This document shows positions 1-6,568 of a DNA stretch of 11,793 nt, one piece after another. The translations under genes and the position numbers were made by a program. Each line of letters begins with the position of its first letter. Positions within the stretch are counted from its first letter, which is position 1. Origin of the DNA: Mycobacterium sp. (GTDB lineage: Bacteria; Actinomycetota; Actinomycetes; Mycobacteriales; Mycobacteriaceae). The notes beneath the pieces are model-generated. The model saw nothing but the letters and a program-made list of their open reading frames with translations. It ran no database searches and had not been told where the DNA came from. The stretch covers positions 1-11,793 of the forward strand of contig JAFAQO010000460.1 in assembly GCA_019246375.1 (NCBI GenBank). Direction: 5' to 3'.

Positions 1-1
1 A

Positions 2-243
2 CTTGTTGCCCGACTCAACGAGGCCGGTGCGCGCTTTGTTCCCTGGTTTGGGCGTACGCGCCACCGTGGGAGCAAGCGTCACGATCAAGTCGGCCCGCCC
101 ACAGCGGCGACCAACATCGCCGCATCGATACGATCGCCGTCACCGACGGCTATCCCGATCGAAAAATCGCCTGCCGCCGCAGATCAGCCCGTCGCAGCAG
201 AACATAAGCCTGCCGGTGTGCCGAGCAGCGTGACGGTTCCTGG
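2..243 (+). other. No identified gene; open frame entering from the left edge
   Basis: Both strands were read here. All minus-strand frames are closed by stops within about 30 codons. On the plus strand the frame beginning at base 2 is open from the window edge and stays open well beyond 243, where it runs antisense to the Lys-rich gene. Its first part reads like protein (LVARLNEAGARFVPWFGRTR, then a stretch rich in Ala and Pro) but I recognise no family. It could be the tail of a gene cut by the window edge, a decayed gene, or chance. The bases before the edge are needed to decide. Confidence 0.2.
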
Positions 244-636
244 CTACAGTTGGGAGCTCACCGTCTTGCGGGTTTTGCTGACCTTGTTCAGATCAGTTTT
301 GAGAGATTTGACCGTACCGCGATGCGTACTTACAGCCTTTTTGAGCTGCTTGAGCGTTTTCTTCTGCCGCTTCAAAGCTCGGCGCAGCGAGTCTTCGCGG
401 CGTTCGACGGTCTGCAGTACCTCTTGGACTGCTGCAACGCTCCCCGCAGGCGCGGCCCCATTGGATTGTGTGTTACGGCTACCGCGCTTAGCGTTCTTGG
501 GCCGGGAACCGTTGGACCGGGCTGTAGGCCGAGATTTGTTGGATGTTTTTTTGCTCGACGCGGTCGTGCGCCGGGTCGCAGCCTTTTTCCGGCCGCCGCT
601 GCTCTTGCGGGCCGAAGTGGCGGTTTTGGTGGCCAT
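244..636 (-). CDS. Lys/Arg-rich small protein with coiled-coil-like C-terminus (histone-like candidate)
   Basis: This encodes 130 residues. The start is the ATG at 636, chosen because GGGAG lies about 9 bases upstream on the minus strand (AAGGGAGCAAGTCAC before ATG). Residues 1-60 are a disordered-looking basic tail of Lys, Arg, Ser, Thr and Ala, including the patches GGRKKAATRR and RPKNAKRG. This resembles the basic tail of mycobacterial HupB and eukaryotic H1. Residues 65-130 lack Pro and carry a heptad-like spacing of Leu/Val with many Lys/Arg (EVLQTVERREDSLRRALKRQ), consistent with a coiled coil. No signal peptide or membrane helix is visible. I infer a nucleic-acid-binding or nucleoid-associated role from composition alone, and I recognise no named family. 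G+C is locally low (301-360 is about 48%), unlike the flanking genes. The gene is divergent from the permease across 256 bases. Confidence 0.75.
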   Translation of the reverse strand: MATKTATSARKSSGGRKKAATRRTTASSKKTSNKSRPTARSNGSRPKNAKRGSRNTQSNGAAPAGSVAAVQEVLQTVERREDSLRRALKRQKKTLKQLKKAVSTHRGTVKSLKTDLNKVSKTRKTVSSQL

Positions 637-725
637 GTGACTTGCTCCCTTCAGTCGGCTTCTGCTCGAGTACCCACTTTGGGGCCCTAAGCACCAACGG
701 CAGGGCGCCGTAAGTCCCGGTCGGG

Positions 726-747
726 GTCGAACAGATGTCGAACAGAT
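726..747. repeat. 11-bp perfect tandem direct repeat, candidate operator
   Basis: GTCGAACAGAT occurs twice back to back (726-736 and 737-747), followed by TAATT. It lies between the divergent Lys-rich gene (start 636) and the permease (start 893). The 11-base period is close to one helical turn, which would present two identical faces to a DNA-binding protein. The rest of 637-892 shows no gene or RNA that I can support. An operator role is inferred from position. Confidence 0.4.
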
Positions 748-892
748 TAATTGCTCGAGAATCTAGGTGCCTGCCAGAGATTGGCGCCTAGTGACACGCT
801 GCCCACACGAAGACTGTGGGATAGCCTCACAACCAGCCTCTTTGGGTGTGCCGCATGGCGCGCGTCGCACAAGCCACAACAATAGGAACTCG

Positions 893-2425
893 ATGCCACC
901 CCAGCCCAGCACGCCCCATCCCGCCGCCGATGAGCGTGCCCTCACCCGCGAGGACACGGGTTATCACCACGACCTCCATAATCGGCAACTGCAAATGATC
1001 GCGATGGGCGGCGCCATCGGCACCGGGCTGTTCCTTGGCGCAGGAGGACGGCTCGCCTCGGCCGGGCCCGCGTTGTTTCTGATCTACGCCATCTGCGGCG
1101 GTTTCGTGTTTTTTATCCTGCGCGCGCTCGGCGAACTGGTACTGCATCGCCCCTCGTCGGGCTCGTTCGTGTCTTATGCCCGCGAGTTCTTCGGCGAAAA
1201 AGCCGCTTTTGCCGCCGGCTGGATGTACTTCCTGAACTGGGCGATGACGGGGATCGTGGATAGCACTGCGATCGCGAAATACTTCCACTATTGGAAAGCG
1301 TTCGACGCAATCCCGCAGTGGACTATCGCGCTGATAGCGCTGGTGGCCGTGGTGTCGGTGAACATGATTTCGGTCAAGGCCTTCGGCGAGTTCGAGTTTT
1401 GGGCCGCCTTGATCAAGGTGTTGGCGCTGGTGACGTTTCTGGTCGTCGGCTCCATCTTTTTGGCCGGCCGCTTCCCGGTCGACGGTCAGCAGACCGGATT
1501 GAGCCTATGGACCGACCATGGGGGCTTTCTGCCGACCGGCCTACTGCCTTTGGTGCTCGTCACCTCGGGCGTGGTGTTCGCCTACGCCGCGGTCGAACTG
1601 GTCGGCACCGCCGCCGGGGAAACGGCGCAACCGGAGAAGATCATGCCGCGGGCGATCAACGCGGTGGTGGTCCGCATCGCGATCTTCTACGTCGGGTCGG
1701 TCGCACTGCTGGCGTTGCTGCTGCCCTATACCGCCTACAAACCAAACGAAAGCCCGTTCGTCACCTTCTTCTCCAATATCGGTTTCGGCGGCGCCGGCAC
1801 CCTGATGAACGTGGTGGTGCTCACCGCGGCGTTCTCGAGCCTGAACGCGGGGCTGTATTCCACGGGCCGGATTCTGCGCTCGATGGCGGTGAACGGCAGC
1901 GGCCCGAAGTTCACCGCACGGATGTCCAAGAACGGTGTGCCCTACGCCGGGATCCTGCTGACCAGCATGATCGGCTTGTTCGGAGTCGTGCTCAACGCGG
2001 TCAAGCCTGGCCAAGCCTTCGAAATCGTGCTCAACATCGCCGCGTTGGGCATCCTGGCGGCCTGGGCGACGATCGTCCTTTGCCAGTTGCAGCTCTACCG
2101 CATGGCGCACGCCGGGACGATGCAACGGCCGCGATTCCGGATGCCGCTGGCCCCCTACAGCAGCTATCTCACCCTGGCTTTCCTGGCCGGCGTGCTGGTG
2201 CTGATGATGCTCGACGCCGAACGCGGTCCCTGGGTCATCGGCACGCTGGCAATTGGCATTCCCCTGCTCATCGTCGGCTGGTACCTGGTACGTCGCCGGG
2301 TGATGGCCACCGCCGACGAAGTCGTCAGCCGCGCCGGGGATGCCCCGGTCGCCGGGAACGTTTCGGCCGCCGAGGATGTCCCGGTCGTCGCCAACCCGAC
2401 GGCGGATCCCGACGACCGACAGTGA
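893..2425 (+). CDS. ansP2: L-asparagine/amino-acid permease (AnsP type, APC superfamily)
   Basis: This is a 510-residue integral membrane permease expected to import asparagine or a related amino acid by proton symport. The start is the ATG at 893, with AGGA at 884-887. An upstream in-frame GTG (767) would add 42 residues that do not look like this family. The family is shown by [16 protein letters not shown] near residue 40 (the unwound first helix that binds the amino-acid backbone), [20 protein letters not shown], and [16 protein letters not shown] near residue 330. About 12 hydrophobic helices are spread over residues 35-470. The sequence closely resembles M. tuberculosis AnsP2 as I recall it, and the neighbouring lpqJ supports AnsP2 over AnsP1. 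The last 40 residues form an Ala/Val/Asp-rich cytoplasmic tail that includes an imperfect duplication (GDAPVAGN / EDVPVVAN). Downstream it converges on the nucleotidyltransferase gene with a 16-base gap. Confidence 0.93.
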   Translation: MPPQPSTPHPAADERALTREDTGYHHDLHNRQLQMIAMGGAIGTGLFLGAGGRLASAGPALFLIYAICGGFVFFILRALGELVLHRPSSGSFVSYAREFFGEKAAFAAGWMYFLNWAMTGIVDSTAIAKYFHYWKAFDAIPQWTIALIALVAVVSVNMISVKAFGEFEFWAALIKVLALVTFLVVGSIFLAGRFPVDGQQTGLSLWTDHGGFLPTGLLPLVLVTSGVVFAYAAVELVGTAAGETAQPEKIMPRAINAVVVRIAIFYVGSVALLALLLPYTAYKPNESPFVTFFSNIGFGGAGTLMNVVVLTAAFSSLNAGLYSTGRILRSMAVNGSGPKFTARMSKNGVPYAGILLTSMIGLFGVVLNAVKPGQAFEIVLNIAALGILAAWATIVLCQLQLYRMAHAGTMQRPRFRMPLAPYSSYLTLAFLAGVLVLMMLDAERGPWVIGTLAIGIPLLIVGWYLVRRRVMATADEVVSRAGDAPVAGNVSAAEDVPVVANPTADPDDRQ

Positions 2426-2453
2426 ACCGGCGCGGTGCCCGTCACGCCGGTTC
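2424..2453. terminator. Bidirectional hairpin between convergent genes
   Basis: GAACCGGCG (2424-2432) pairs exactly with CGCCGGTTC (2445-2453), a 9-bp G+C-rich stem. Inside the 12-base loop, CGG (2433-2435) can pair with CCG (2439-2441) and extend it. The structure overlaps the permease stop (TGA, 2423-2425) and the stop of the opposing gene (TCA on the plus strand, 2442-2444). There is no T-tract on either side, as is common in mycobacteria. Its symmetry and position suggest it ends both transcripts. Confidence 0.6.
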
Positions 2454-3014
2454 GTCGACATCGTGGCCGCCGGCGAGGTCGCCGCAATCGACTTTCTCGA
2501 CGTCTTCGCGGGTGCGTAGGTAGGCGGCCGCGCCATGGTCCCCGGTGAGGCGGTTCAGCACACCGGGCCAGTGACCGCGGGCGATGACGACCGGATGGCC
2601 CGGCCGGTCGCCGAAATATGCCCGCGCCAGGCCGCTGGCCGACGCCAACGCCCGGTCCAGGACCCGGGCGACCACCGCGGCACCGACATCCGGTGTATCG
2701 ATGACGTGCACCACCGCCCAGTCAGCGTGTCCGCGCTCAGCCTCGGCCAGCCCGGCGCGCAGCGATGCACTCAGCCCCTCCTCCCAGTTCGCCGCGGTGA
2801 TTGCGGTGACCCCCGGCGGTGCCGGAACGCCGGCGGCACCGAGGACCAGGATGACGTCGTCGCACCCGCCGCCGCGAAGCGCCTCCACTGCGCTGTCCAG
2901 CCAGCCCTCAACAAGCACCTTGGGCTTGCCATACCGCCGTCCGGCGCCACCAGCCAGCAGCACGCCGACGATCCTGATGGCGTGTCGCGGTAATGTCACT
3001 CTCGCATTTGACAC
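2442..3014 (-). CDS. MobA/MocA-like molybdenum-cofactor nucleotidyltransferase
   Basis: This encodes a soluble protein of about 190 residues with a Rossmann-like NTP-transferase fold. Relatives such as MocA add CMP to molybdopterin, and MobA adds GMP. The signature [15 protein letters not shown] at residues 18-32 is the family's LxGGxGxRxGxxK nucleotide loop. HVIDTPDVG in the middle fits the metal-binding Asp region, and [11 protein letters not shown] is the typical later motif. The start is uncertain. GTG 3014 has GAGAGG just upstream and a possible -10 (TATCGT, 3035-3030). GTG 2999 is even closer to the domain. ATG 3056 would give 204 residues but adds unrelated sequence. Genes of this kind usually accompany CO-dehydrogenase or xanthine-dehydrogenase operons, and a relic of such an enzyme lies immediately behind it. 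By position it corresponds to the hypothetical Rv0345 of M. tuberculosis, as I recall that locus. If no Mo enzyme remains elsewhere, its substrate is unclear. Confidence 0.8.
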   Translation of the reverse strand: MSNARVTLPRHAIRIVGVLLAGGAGRRYGKPKVLVEGWLDSAVEALRGGGCDDVILVLGAAGVPAPPGVTAITAANWEEGLSASLRAGLAEAERGHADWAVVHVIDTPDVGAAVVARVLDRALASASGLARAYFGDRPGHPVVIARGHWPGVLNRLTGDHGAAAYLRTREDVEKVDCGDLAGGHDVDEPA

Positions 3015-3061
3015 CGTGCCTCTCGTTGGACGATAACCGGTCCGGCTGTCGGTCATGGTCC

Positions 3062-3190
3062 CGCCTCACCGAGCACGAGATCCGTGAAGGCCTCTCCGGC
3101 AACTTCTGCCGCTGCACCGGCTATCAGGGCATTGTCAACACCGTCCACCGTGCGGCCCAGACGATCTCGGGTGCAGTGGCGGCCGGTTGA
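3062..3190 (+). pseudogene. Relic of a CoxS/XdhC-type 2Fe-2S subunit (C-terminal end only)
   Basis: Forty-three codons ending in TGA read [20 protein letters not shown] and then [13 protein letters not shown]. [20 protein letters not shown] is the highly conserved second [2Fe-2S] cluster site (the CxC pair) near the C-terminus of small subunits of molybdenum hydroxylases, such as CO-dehydrogenase CoxS and aldehyde/xanthine dehydrogenases. The normal subunit is about 160 residues. The first cluster (plant-ferredoxin type), the start codon and the partner subunits are all absent. Bases 3014-3061 upstream, in the same frame, show no family sequence, so the breakpoint is near 3060. The intact 3' end with its own stop suggests deletion of everything upstream. 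It is on the opposite strand from the cofactor nucleotidyltransferase. Confidence 0.8.
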
Positions 3191-3277
3191 CCAGCCCACA
3201 CGCGCGTCACTGCAGTCACTTCTGACACTTCTTGCGTAGGCTTGAGCTTCGATGTAGCCGGGCATTGGAGAACGGAC

Positions 3278-3844
3278 GTGCGGATTTGGCAAAGTGCGAA
3301 GCTCGGCCTTGCCTCCGGCTGCCTGCTTGCCGCGGGTGCGGCCGTGGCTGCCGGATGCGGCTCCGTCGACGGCAGGCCGATCGCCGCTCCGGGGGCGGGC
3401 CCTACCGAGCCGTCGTTTCCCACCGCCAGACCCCTCCCGCCGCCGCAGCCTACGCAACCGACGCCGGCACCGACGTCGGCCCCGCCAGGGTCGCCGGCCG
3501 GCGCTATTCCGCTGCCGCCCAATGAGAACGGTTACGTATTCATCGAAACCAAGTCCGGGAAGACCCGCTGCCAGATCGCATCGGACAGTGTCGGTTGCGA
3601 GGCGCCGTTCACCAATTCCCCGATGACCGAGGGCGAGCATGCCAACGGCGTCCACATCACCGCCGACGGCGCCGTCCAGTGGGTGCTGGGCAACCTCGGC
3701 GCCATCCCGACCGTGACCATCGACTACCGCACCTACGCGGCCCAGGGCTGGACGATAGCGGCCGACATCGGCGGCACCCGGTTCACCAACGACCGCACCG
3801 GCCACGGCATGTTCGTCAGCATCGACAATGTGGAGACGTTCTGA
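3278..3844 (+). CDS. lpqJ: LpqJ-like lipoprotein
   Basis: This encodes 188 residues exported and lipid-anchored at the outer face of the cytoplasmic membrane. The start is the GTG at 3278, chosen because GGAG (3267-3270) is 7 bases upstream and it gives a proper signal peptide. Residues 1-27 show basic residues, a hydrophobic core and the lipobox AAGC, with Cys27 the predicted lipidated residue. Residues 28-85 are a Pro/Thr/Ala-rich linker typical of mycobacterial lipoproteins. Residues 87-188 form a compact domain with two Cys (CQIASDSVGC) that could make a disulfide, ending in GTRFTNDRTGHGMFVSIDNV. Length and layout match LpqJ (Rv0344c) as remembered. Its function is unknown. The next gene starts 32 bases later with its own apparent promoter. 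Confidence 0.85.
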   Translation: MRIWQSAKLGLASGCLLAAGAAVAAGCGSVDGRPIAAPGAGPTEPSFPTARPLPPPQPTQPTPAPTSAPPGSPAGAIPLPPNENGYVFIETKSGKTRCQIASDSVGCEAPFTNSPMTEGEHANGVHITADGAVQWVLGNLGAIPTVTIDYRTYAAQGWTIAADIGGTRFTNDRTGHGMFVSIDNVETF

Positions 3845-3863
3845 GCGCAGCGTCAGCACCGAA

Positions 3864-3869
3864 TACCCT
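3864..3869 (+). promoter_or_regulatory. -10 box TACCCT of a leaderless promoter (oxidoreductase gene)
   Basis: TACCCT matches the mycobacterial -10 consensus TANNNT and ends 7 bases before the GTG at 3877. The first transcribed base should therefore fall at or very near the start codon. No Shine-Dalgarno sequence is present. No clear -35 is visible. Confidence 0.5.
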
Positions 3870-3876
3870 GACGCTC

Positions 3877-4806
3877 GTGGACTTCCGGGTATTCGTCGAA
3901 CCTCAGCAAGGCGCGAGCTATGCCGACCAGCTCGCAGTCGCCCAGGCCGCGGAAGCGCTGGGCTACTCGGGATTCTTCCGCTCCGATCACTATCTGGCGA
4001 TGAGCGGCGACGGGATGCCCGGTCCCACCGATTCGTGGGTGACGCTGGGCGGCATCGCGCGGGAAACGTCGTCGATCCGGCTAGGAACCCTGGTGACGTC
4101 GGCGACATTTCGCCACCCAGGGCCGTTAGCCGTGTCGGTAGCCCAGGTGGACGCCATGAGCGACGGGCGGGTGGAGCTCGGGATCGGCGCCGGCTGGTTC
4201 GAGCCTGAGCACCAGGCTTACGGGATCCCGTTCCCGCCGCAGCGCGAGCGATTCGACCGGCTCAGCGAACAGCTGGAGATCATCACCGGGCTATGGAGCA
4301 CCCCGGCTGGGCAGACATTCGACCACGCCGGCACGTACTACGCGATCACCGATTCACCGGCGCTGCCGAAACCGGTGCAACAGCCCTACCCACCCATTGT
4401 CATCGGCGGACTGGGCGCCAAGCGAACGCCGCAGCTGGCTGCGACGTTCGCGGCCGAGTTCAACGTGCCGTTTGCGCCGCTGGACACCATTGGCACCCAA
4501 TACCAGCGGGTCCGTGCTGCCGTCGAGGCCGAGGGCCGTGTCGCTGAGTCGGTCGCCTACTCGGCGGCTTTTGTGGTGTGCGCCGGACGCAACGACGGGG
4601 AGCTCAACCGCCGGGCTGGCGCCATCAGCCGCGAGCTTGACGAGCTGCGCTCCAACTCGCCGCTGGTGGGCACACCGACCGAGATCGTCGATCGCCTCGG
4701 CCCCGTCACCGCCGCCGGCGTGCAGCGGGTGTATCTGCAACTGCTCGACATGTCCGACCTCGAGCACCTTGAGCTGTTCGCCGCCGAGGTCGCGCGCCAG
4801 TTGTAG
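3877..4806 (+). CDS. LLM-class F420-dependent oxidoreductase, Rv1855c family
   Basis: This is a 309-residue cytosolic TIM-barrel enzyme of the luciferase-like superfamily. Such enzymes use reduced coenzyme F420 (or flavin), and the substrate is unknown. The GTG at 3877 begins VDFRVFVEPQQG, which matches the family's usual N-terminus, so the longer upstream frame is rejected. Visible signatures are GFFRSDHYLAMSGDGMPGPT (residues 36-55), RLGTLVTSATFRHPGPLA (about 68-85), and GRVELGIGAGWFEPEHQAYG (about 98-117), the classic luciferase-like segment. DSPALPKPVQQPYPPIVIGG follows later. It closely resembles Rv1855c as I recall it. Whether F420 or FMN is used cannot be read with certainty. The intergenic distance to the next gene is only 36 bases, but each gene has its own -10 box. 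Confidence 0.88.
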   Translation: MDFRVFVEPQQGASYADQLAVAQAAEALGYSGFFRSDHYLAMSGDGMPGPTDSWVTLGGIARETSSIRLGTLVTSATFRHPGPLAVSVAQVDAMSDGRVELGIGAGWFEPEHQAYGIPFPPQRERFDRLSEQLEIITGLWSTPAGQTFDHAGTYYAITDSPALPKPVQQPYPPIVIGGLGAKRTPQLAATFAAEFNVPFAPLDTIGTQYQRVRAAVEAEGRVAESVAYSAAFVVCAGRNDGELNRRAGAISRELDELRSNSPLVGTPTEIVDRLGPVTAAGVQRVYLQLLDMSDLEHLELFAAEVARQL

Positions 4807-4828
4807 AGCTGGCTGTCGACGCTCGCCG

Positions 4829-4834
4829 TACGAT
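4829..4834 (+). promoter_or_regulatory. -10 box TACGAT of a leaderless promoter (first Thr-rich gene)
   Basis: TACGAT ends 8 bases before the GTG at 4843. There is no Shine-Dalgarno sequence between, so the transcript probably begins at or next to the start codon. Confidence 0.5.
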
Positions 4835-4842
4835 CTGTTGCC

Positions 4843-5298
4843 GTGACGGGCTATGGACATCCCGACGATCCGAGCGAAGATCCGACCGGGCGGATGGAAT
4901 TCAACGAGGAGCAGCAACAGTCCCAAACTCCGCCGACCCCGTGGTACCGCAGACGGGCAGTACTGCTCATCATCGCGGCGATCGCGATCGCCCTGATCAT
5001 TTACGGCATCGTCGAGCTGTCCAGTGGCGGTGGCGGTGGCGTGCCCTCCAGAATCAGCCCAACCTCGACCACGACGCCGTCGTCGACGACCACGACAACG
5101 GCGACCACCCCGACGACCACGGCGACCACTACCGAGTCGTCGACAACCACGACGACCACCGCCCCACCGGTCGCTCCGGCGCCCGGCACCGAGCCGCCGA
5201 ATACCACCACGACGGCGCCACCGGCTCCACCACCGACCACCAGCGAAGACCGGCATCATCACCACCACCGTCTTTCCGGCGGCGGGCCAGGGCAATAA
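4843..5298 (+). CDS. Small single-pass membrane protein with Thr-rich tail, paralog 1
   Basis: This encodes 151 residues of no named family. The start is the GTG at 4843, supported by the -10 box just upstream and by N-terminal similarity to paralog 2. Layout: an acidic cytoplasmic head (YGHPDDPSEDPTGRMEF, residues 3-19); the patch PWYRRR (about 33-38); one membrane helix VLLIIAAIAIALIIYGIVEL (about 40-59); a Gly run; then a Thr/Ser/Pro tail (about 70-130) and a His cluster (DRHHHHHRL) near the end. Positive residues before the helix place the tail outside the membrane. Thr/Pro tails in mycobacteria are often mannosylated, so that modification is an inference here. The gene is followed after 61 bases by paralog 2. 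Confidence 0.85.
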   Translation: MTGYGHPDDPSEDPTGRMEFNEEQQQSQTPPTPWYRRRAVLLIIAAIAIALIIYGIVELSSGGGGGVPSRISPTSTTTPSSTTTTTATTPTTTATTTESSTTTTTTAPPVAPAPGTEPPNTTTTAPPAPPPTTSEDRHHHHHRLSGGGPGQ

Positions 5299-5347
5299 CT
5301 CGGACGCCGGGACACACGGGGAAGAGCCTCGTTACTGCGGTAATCAG

Positions 5348-5353
5348 TACCAT
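5348..5353 (+). promoter_or_regulatory. -10 box TACCAT of a leaderless promoter (second Thr-rich gene)
   Basis: TACCAT ends 6 bases before the GTG at 5360. No ribosome-binding site fits this start, so a leaderless transcript is likely. Confidence 0.5.
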
Positions 5354-5359
5354 CTAGTC

Positions 5360-5908
5360 GTGGCGCGCTACGGCCCCCCGGGCGATCCCAGCGAGCAACC
5401 GACCCGACGCATTGACTATCGCGCGGGCGGACAATGGCCGCCCGGTTCCTACGGTTCAGACTTAGCGGCTCCACCCGGGCAGCCGGAATCAGGCGAACCT
5501 CAGCCTCCAACCGCGCCGACGCCGTGGTATCGCAAGCGCGCGGTGGTGATCGGTTGGGGGCTGCTCGTTGTGATCCTGATCGCGCTGATCATCTACGGCC
5601 TTATTGAGTTGGGCACCCGTGGCGGCGGGCCCGCCCCAACGCAGACCACCACCACAACACCGACGACGACCACCACCACAGCGCCCACCACGACTACCAC
5701 CGCTCCCAGCACCACGACGACGGAGCCGCCGAGCAATGCGTCCACCGGGGCGCCGGCGCCTCCGCCCGCGGCCCCGCCGGCCGTGCCGCATCCGCCGGCG
5801 CCGGCGCTGCCGAACCGACCGCACTTGCCTGAACTCCCGAGGCTGCCCCGGCTGCCGTCGACGATCACGCTGCCGCATACGGTCATCACGCTGCCGCCGG
5901 GCTTCTGA
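5360..5908 (+). CDS. Small single-pass membrane protein with Thr/Pro-rich tail, paralog 2
   Basis: This encodes 182 residues. The GTG at 5360 is chosen over the longer upstream frame because the peptide then starts VARYGPPGDPSEQPTRRIDY, which aligns with the head of paralog 1 (shared YGxPxDPSExPTxR). Next come a Gly/Pro/Gln linker, the patch PWYRKRAV (about residues 53-60) and one membrane helix ending LIALIIYGLIEL (about 61-82). A Thr run (about 90-115) and a long Pro/Ala/Leu tail follow, with the repeat-like LPELPRLPRLP, ending HTVITLPPGF. The helix is nearly the same as in paralog 1, including the following Gly triplet, so the two genes probably arose by duplication. The His cluster of paralogs 1 and 3 is missing. 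Function is unknown. Confidence 0.85.
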   Translation: MARYGPPGDPSEQPTRRIDYRAGGQWPPGSYGSDLAAPPGQPESGEPQPPTAPTPWYRKRAVVIGWGLLVVILIALIIYGLIELGTRGGGPAPTQTTTTTPTTTTTTAPTTTTTAPSTTTTEPPSNASTGAPAPPPAAPPAVPHPPAPALPNRPHLPELPRLPRLPSTITLPHTVITLPPGF

Positions 5909-5950
5909 AGCTGTCTCCAATCGCCGTGCCCACCGCGCGGCGAACCGCGC

Positions 5951-5956
5951 TACGAT
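5951..5956 (+). promoter_or_regulatory. -10 box TACGAT of a leaderless promoter (third Thr-rich gene)
   Basis: TACGAT, identical to the box before paralog 1, ends 7 bases before the GTG at 5964. The intervening bases (CGCGCGC) contain no Shine-Dalgarno sequence. Confidence 0.5.
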
Positions 5957-5963
5957 CGCGCGC

Positions 5964-6431
5964 GTGGCGGGCAAACCACCAGAAGGCGCTGATGGCAACT
6001 CCGACAATGACTCAGGCTTTGGTGGAAAACCTGAGGACCCATTCGGTTCGGACGACGAGTCTTCGCCGTGGTACCTCAAGCCGTGGGTGCTGGCGATCTG
6101 GGGCCTAATGGTTGTCGCCCTCATCGCGGTGATCGTCTACGGTCTCGTCGAGCTAGCCAGTGGCGGCGGCGGCACGCCTTCTCGCACCACGAGGACGACG
6201 ACGACCACCACGTCATCGACTACGACCACCACGTCGCCGACTACGACCACCACTGAAACCACAACCACGATGCCCAGCACGACCGTCACAACCACAACCA
6301 CCGTCGAGCCGGCACCGACCATTGCACCCGGCGGCCCGCTACCCGAGATCACTCCAGCGCCGACCCCGAGTCATCGCCATCACTGGTGGGGCAACCTGCC
6401 CACCAATCGCGTCCCAGGGTTGGGTCCCTAA
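5964..6431 (+). CDS. Small single-pass membrane protein with Thr-rich tail, paralog 3
   Basis: This encodes 155 residues. The GTG at 5964 is preferred because a -10 box sits right before it and the longer frame overlaps paralog 2. The head (residues 1-33) is acidic and Gly/Asp/Ser-rich (EDPFGSDDESS) and lacks the DPSExPT motif of paralogs 1 and 2. PWYLKPWV (about 35-42) precedes one membrane helix (about 43-62, ending VIVYGLVEL). GGGG and a long Thr run with scattered Ser and Pro follow. The end carries SHRHHWWG (about residue 135), recalling the His cluster of paralog 1. It is predicted to be anchored in the membrane with the tail outside. A 137-base gap separates it from the Hsp70-like gene. 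Confidence 0.85.
   Translation: MAGKPPEGADGNSDNDSGFGGKPEDPFGSDDESSPWYLKPWVLAIWGLMVVALIAVIVYGLVELASGGGGTPSRTTRTTTTTTSSTTTTTSPTTTTTETTTTMPSTTVTTTTTVEPAPTIAPGGPLPEITPAPTPSHRHHWWGNLPTNRVPGLGP
6384..6405 (+). other. Hairpin at the 3' end of paralog 3
   Basis: TGGTGGG (6384-6390) pairs with CCCACCA (6399-6405) around an 8-base loop, just before the stop codon at 6429-6431. No T-tract follows. It may weaken read-through into the Hsp70-like gene, or may simply reflect coding sequence. Confidence 0.2.
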
Positions 6432-6568
6432 TGGGAACACGGGCGTGCGCTCATTCCGGTTGGCGCGGTGATTAGGCGACGACGCGTCAGGGGATACCAC
6501 AGGGCGGGGGATTTTCAGCGGCTCCTGGTCGCCGAATGCAGTCAAACGATTGACACAGGAGTAGACAC

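Noticed and set aside
218..640. Plus-strand open frame of 140 codons
   Set aside because: It is fully antisense to the Lys-rich gene, which has a good Shine-Dalgarno sequence and a sensible composition. The plus-strand peptide looks like a mirror of Lys/Ser codons.
1291..2523. 410-codon plus-strand frame over the permease
   Set aside because: It overlaps a clearly recognisable permease in another frame, is Arg/Gly/Asp-rich as expected for out-of-frame high-G+C DNA, and has no ribosome-binding site.
3200..3242. Promoter with TAGGCT and repeated GTCACT before lpqJ
   Set aside because: Only a -10-like hexamer is present and no -35 fits the spacing. Support is too weak to annotate.
3053..4108. 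351-codon minus-strand frame
   Set aside because: It runs antisense to the CoxS relic, lpqJ and the start of the oxidoreductase, all of which have recognisable protein sequence.
5001..5240. Val-rich minus-strand frames opposite the Thr tails
   Set aside because: Poly-Val is simply the complement of Thr codons (ACC read as GGT/GTG), with no start signal.
5237..5335. Possible frameshift at the end of paralog 1, because another frame reads GIITTTVFPAA like the end of paralog 2
   Set aside because: The actual frame gives a His cluster similar to paralog 3, and the gene ends before the next promoter, so a frameshift is not needed.
5060..6300. Dense ACC/ACG triplet repeats that could look like a CRISPR or satellite array
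   Set aside because: There are no constant repeats with unique spacers. The pattern is in-frame Thr codons with third-base variation, so selection is on the protein.
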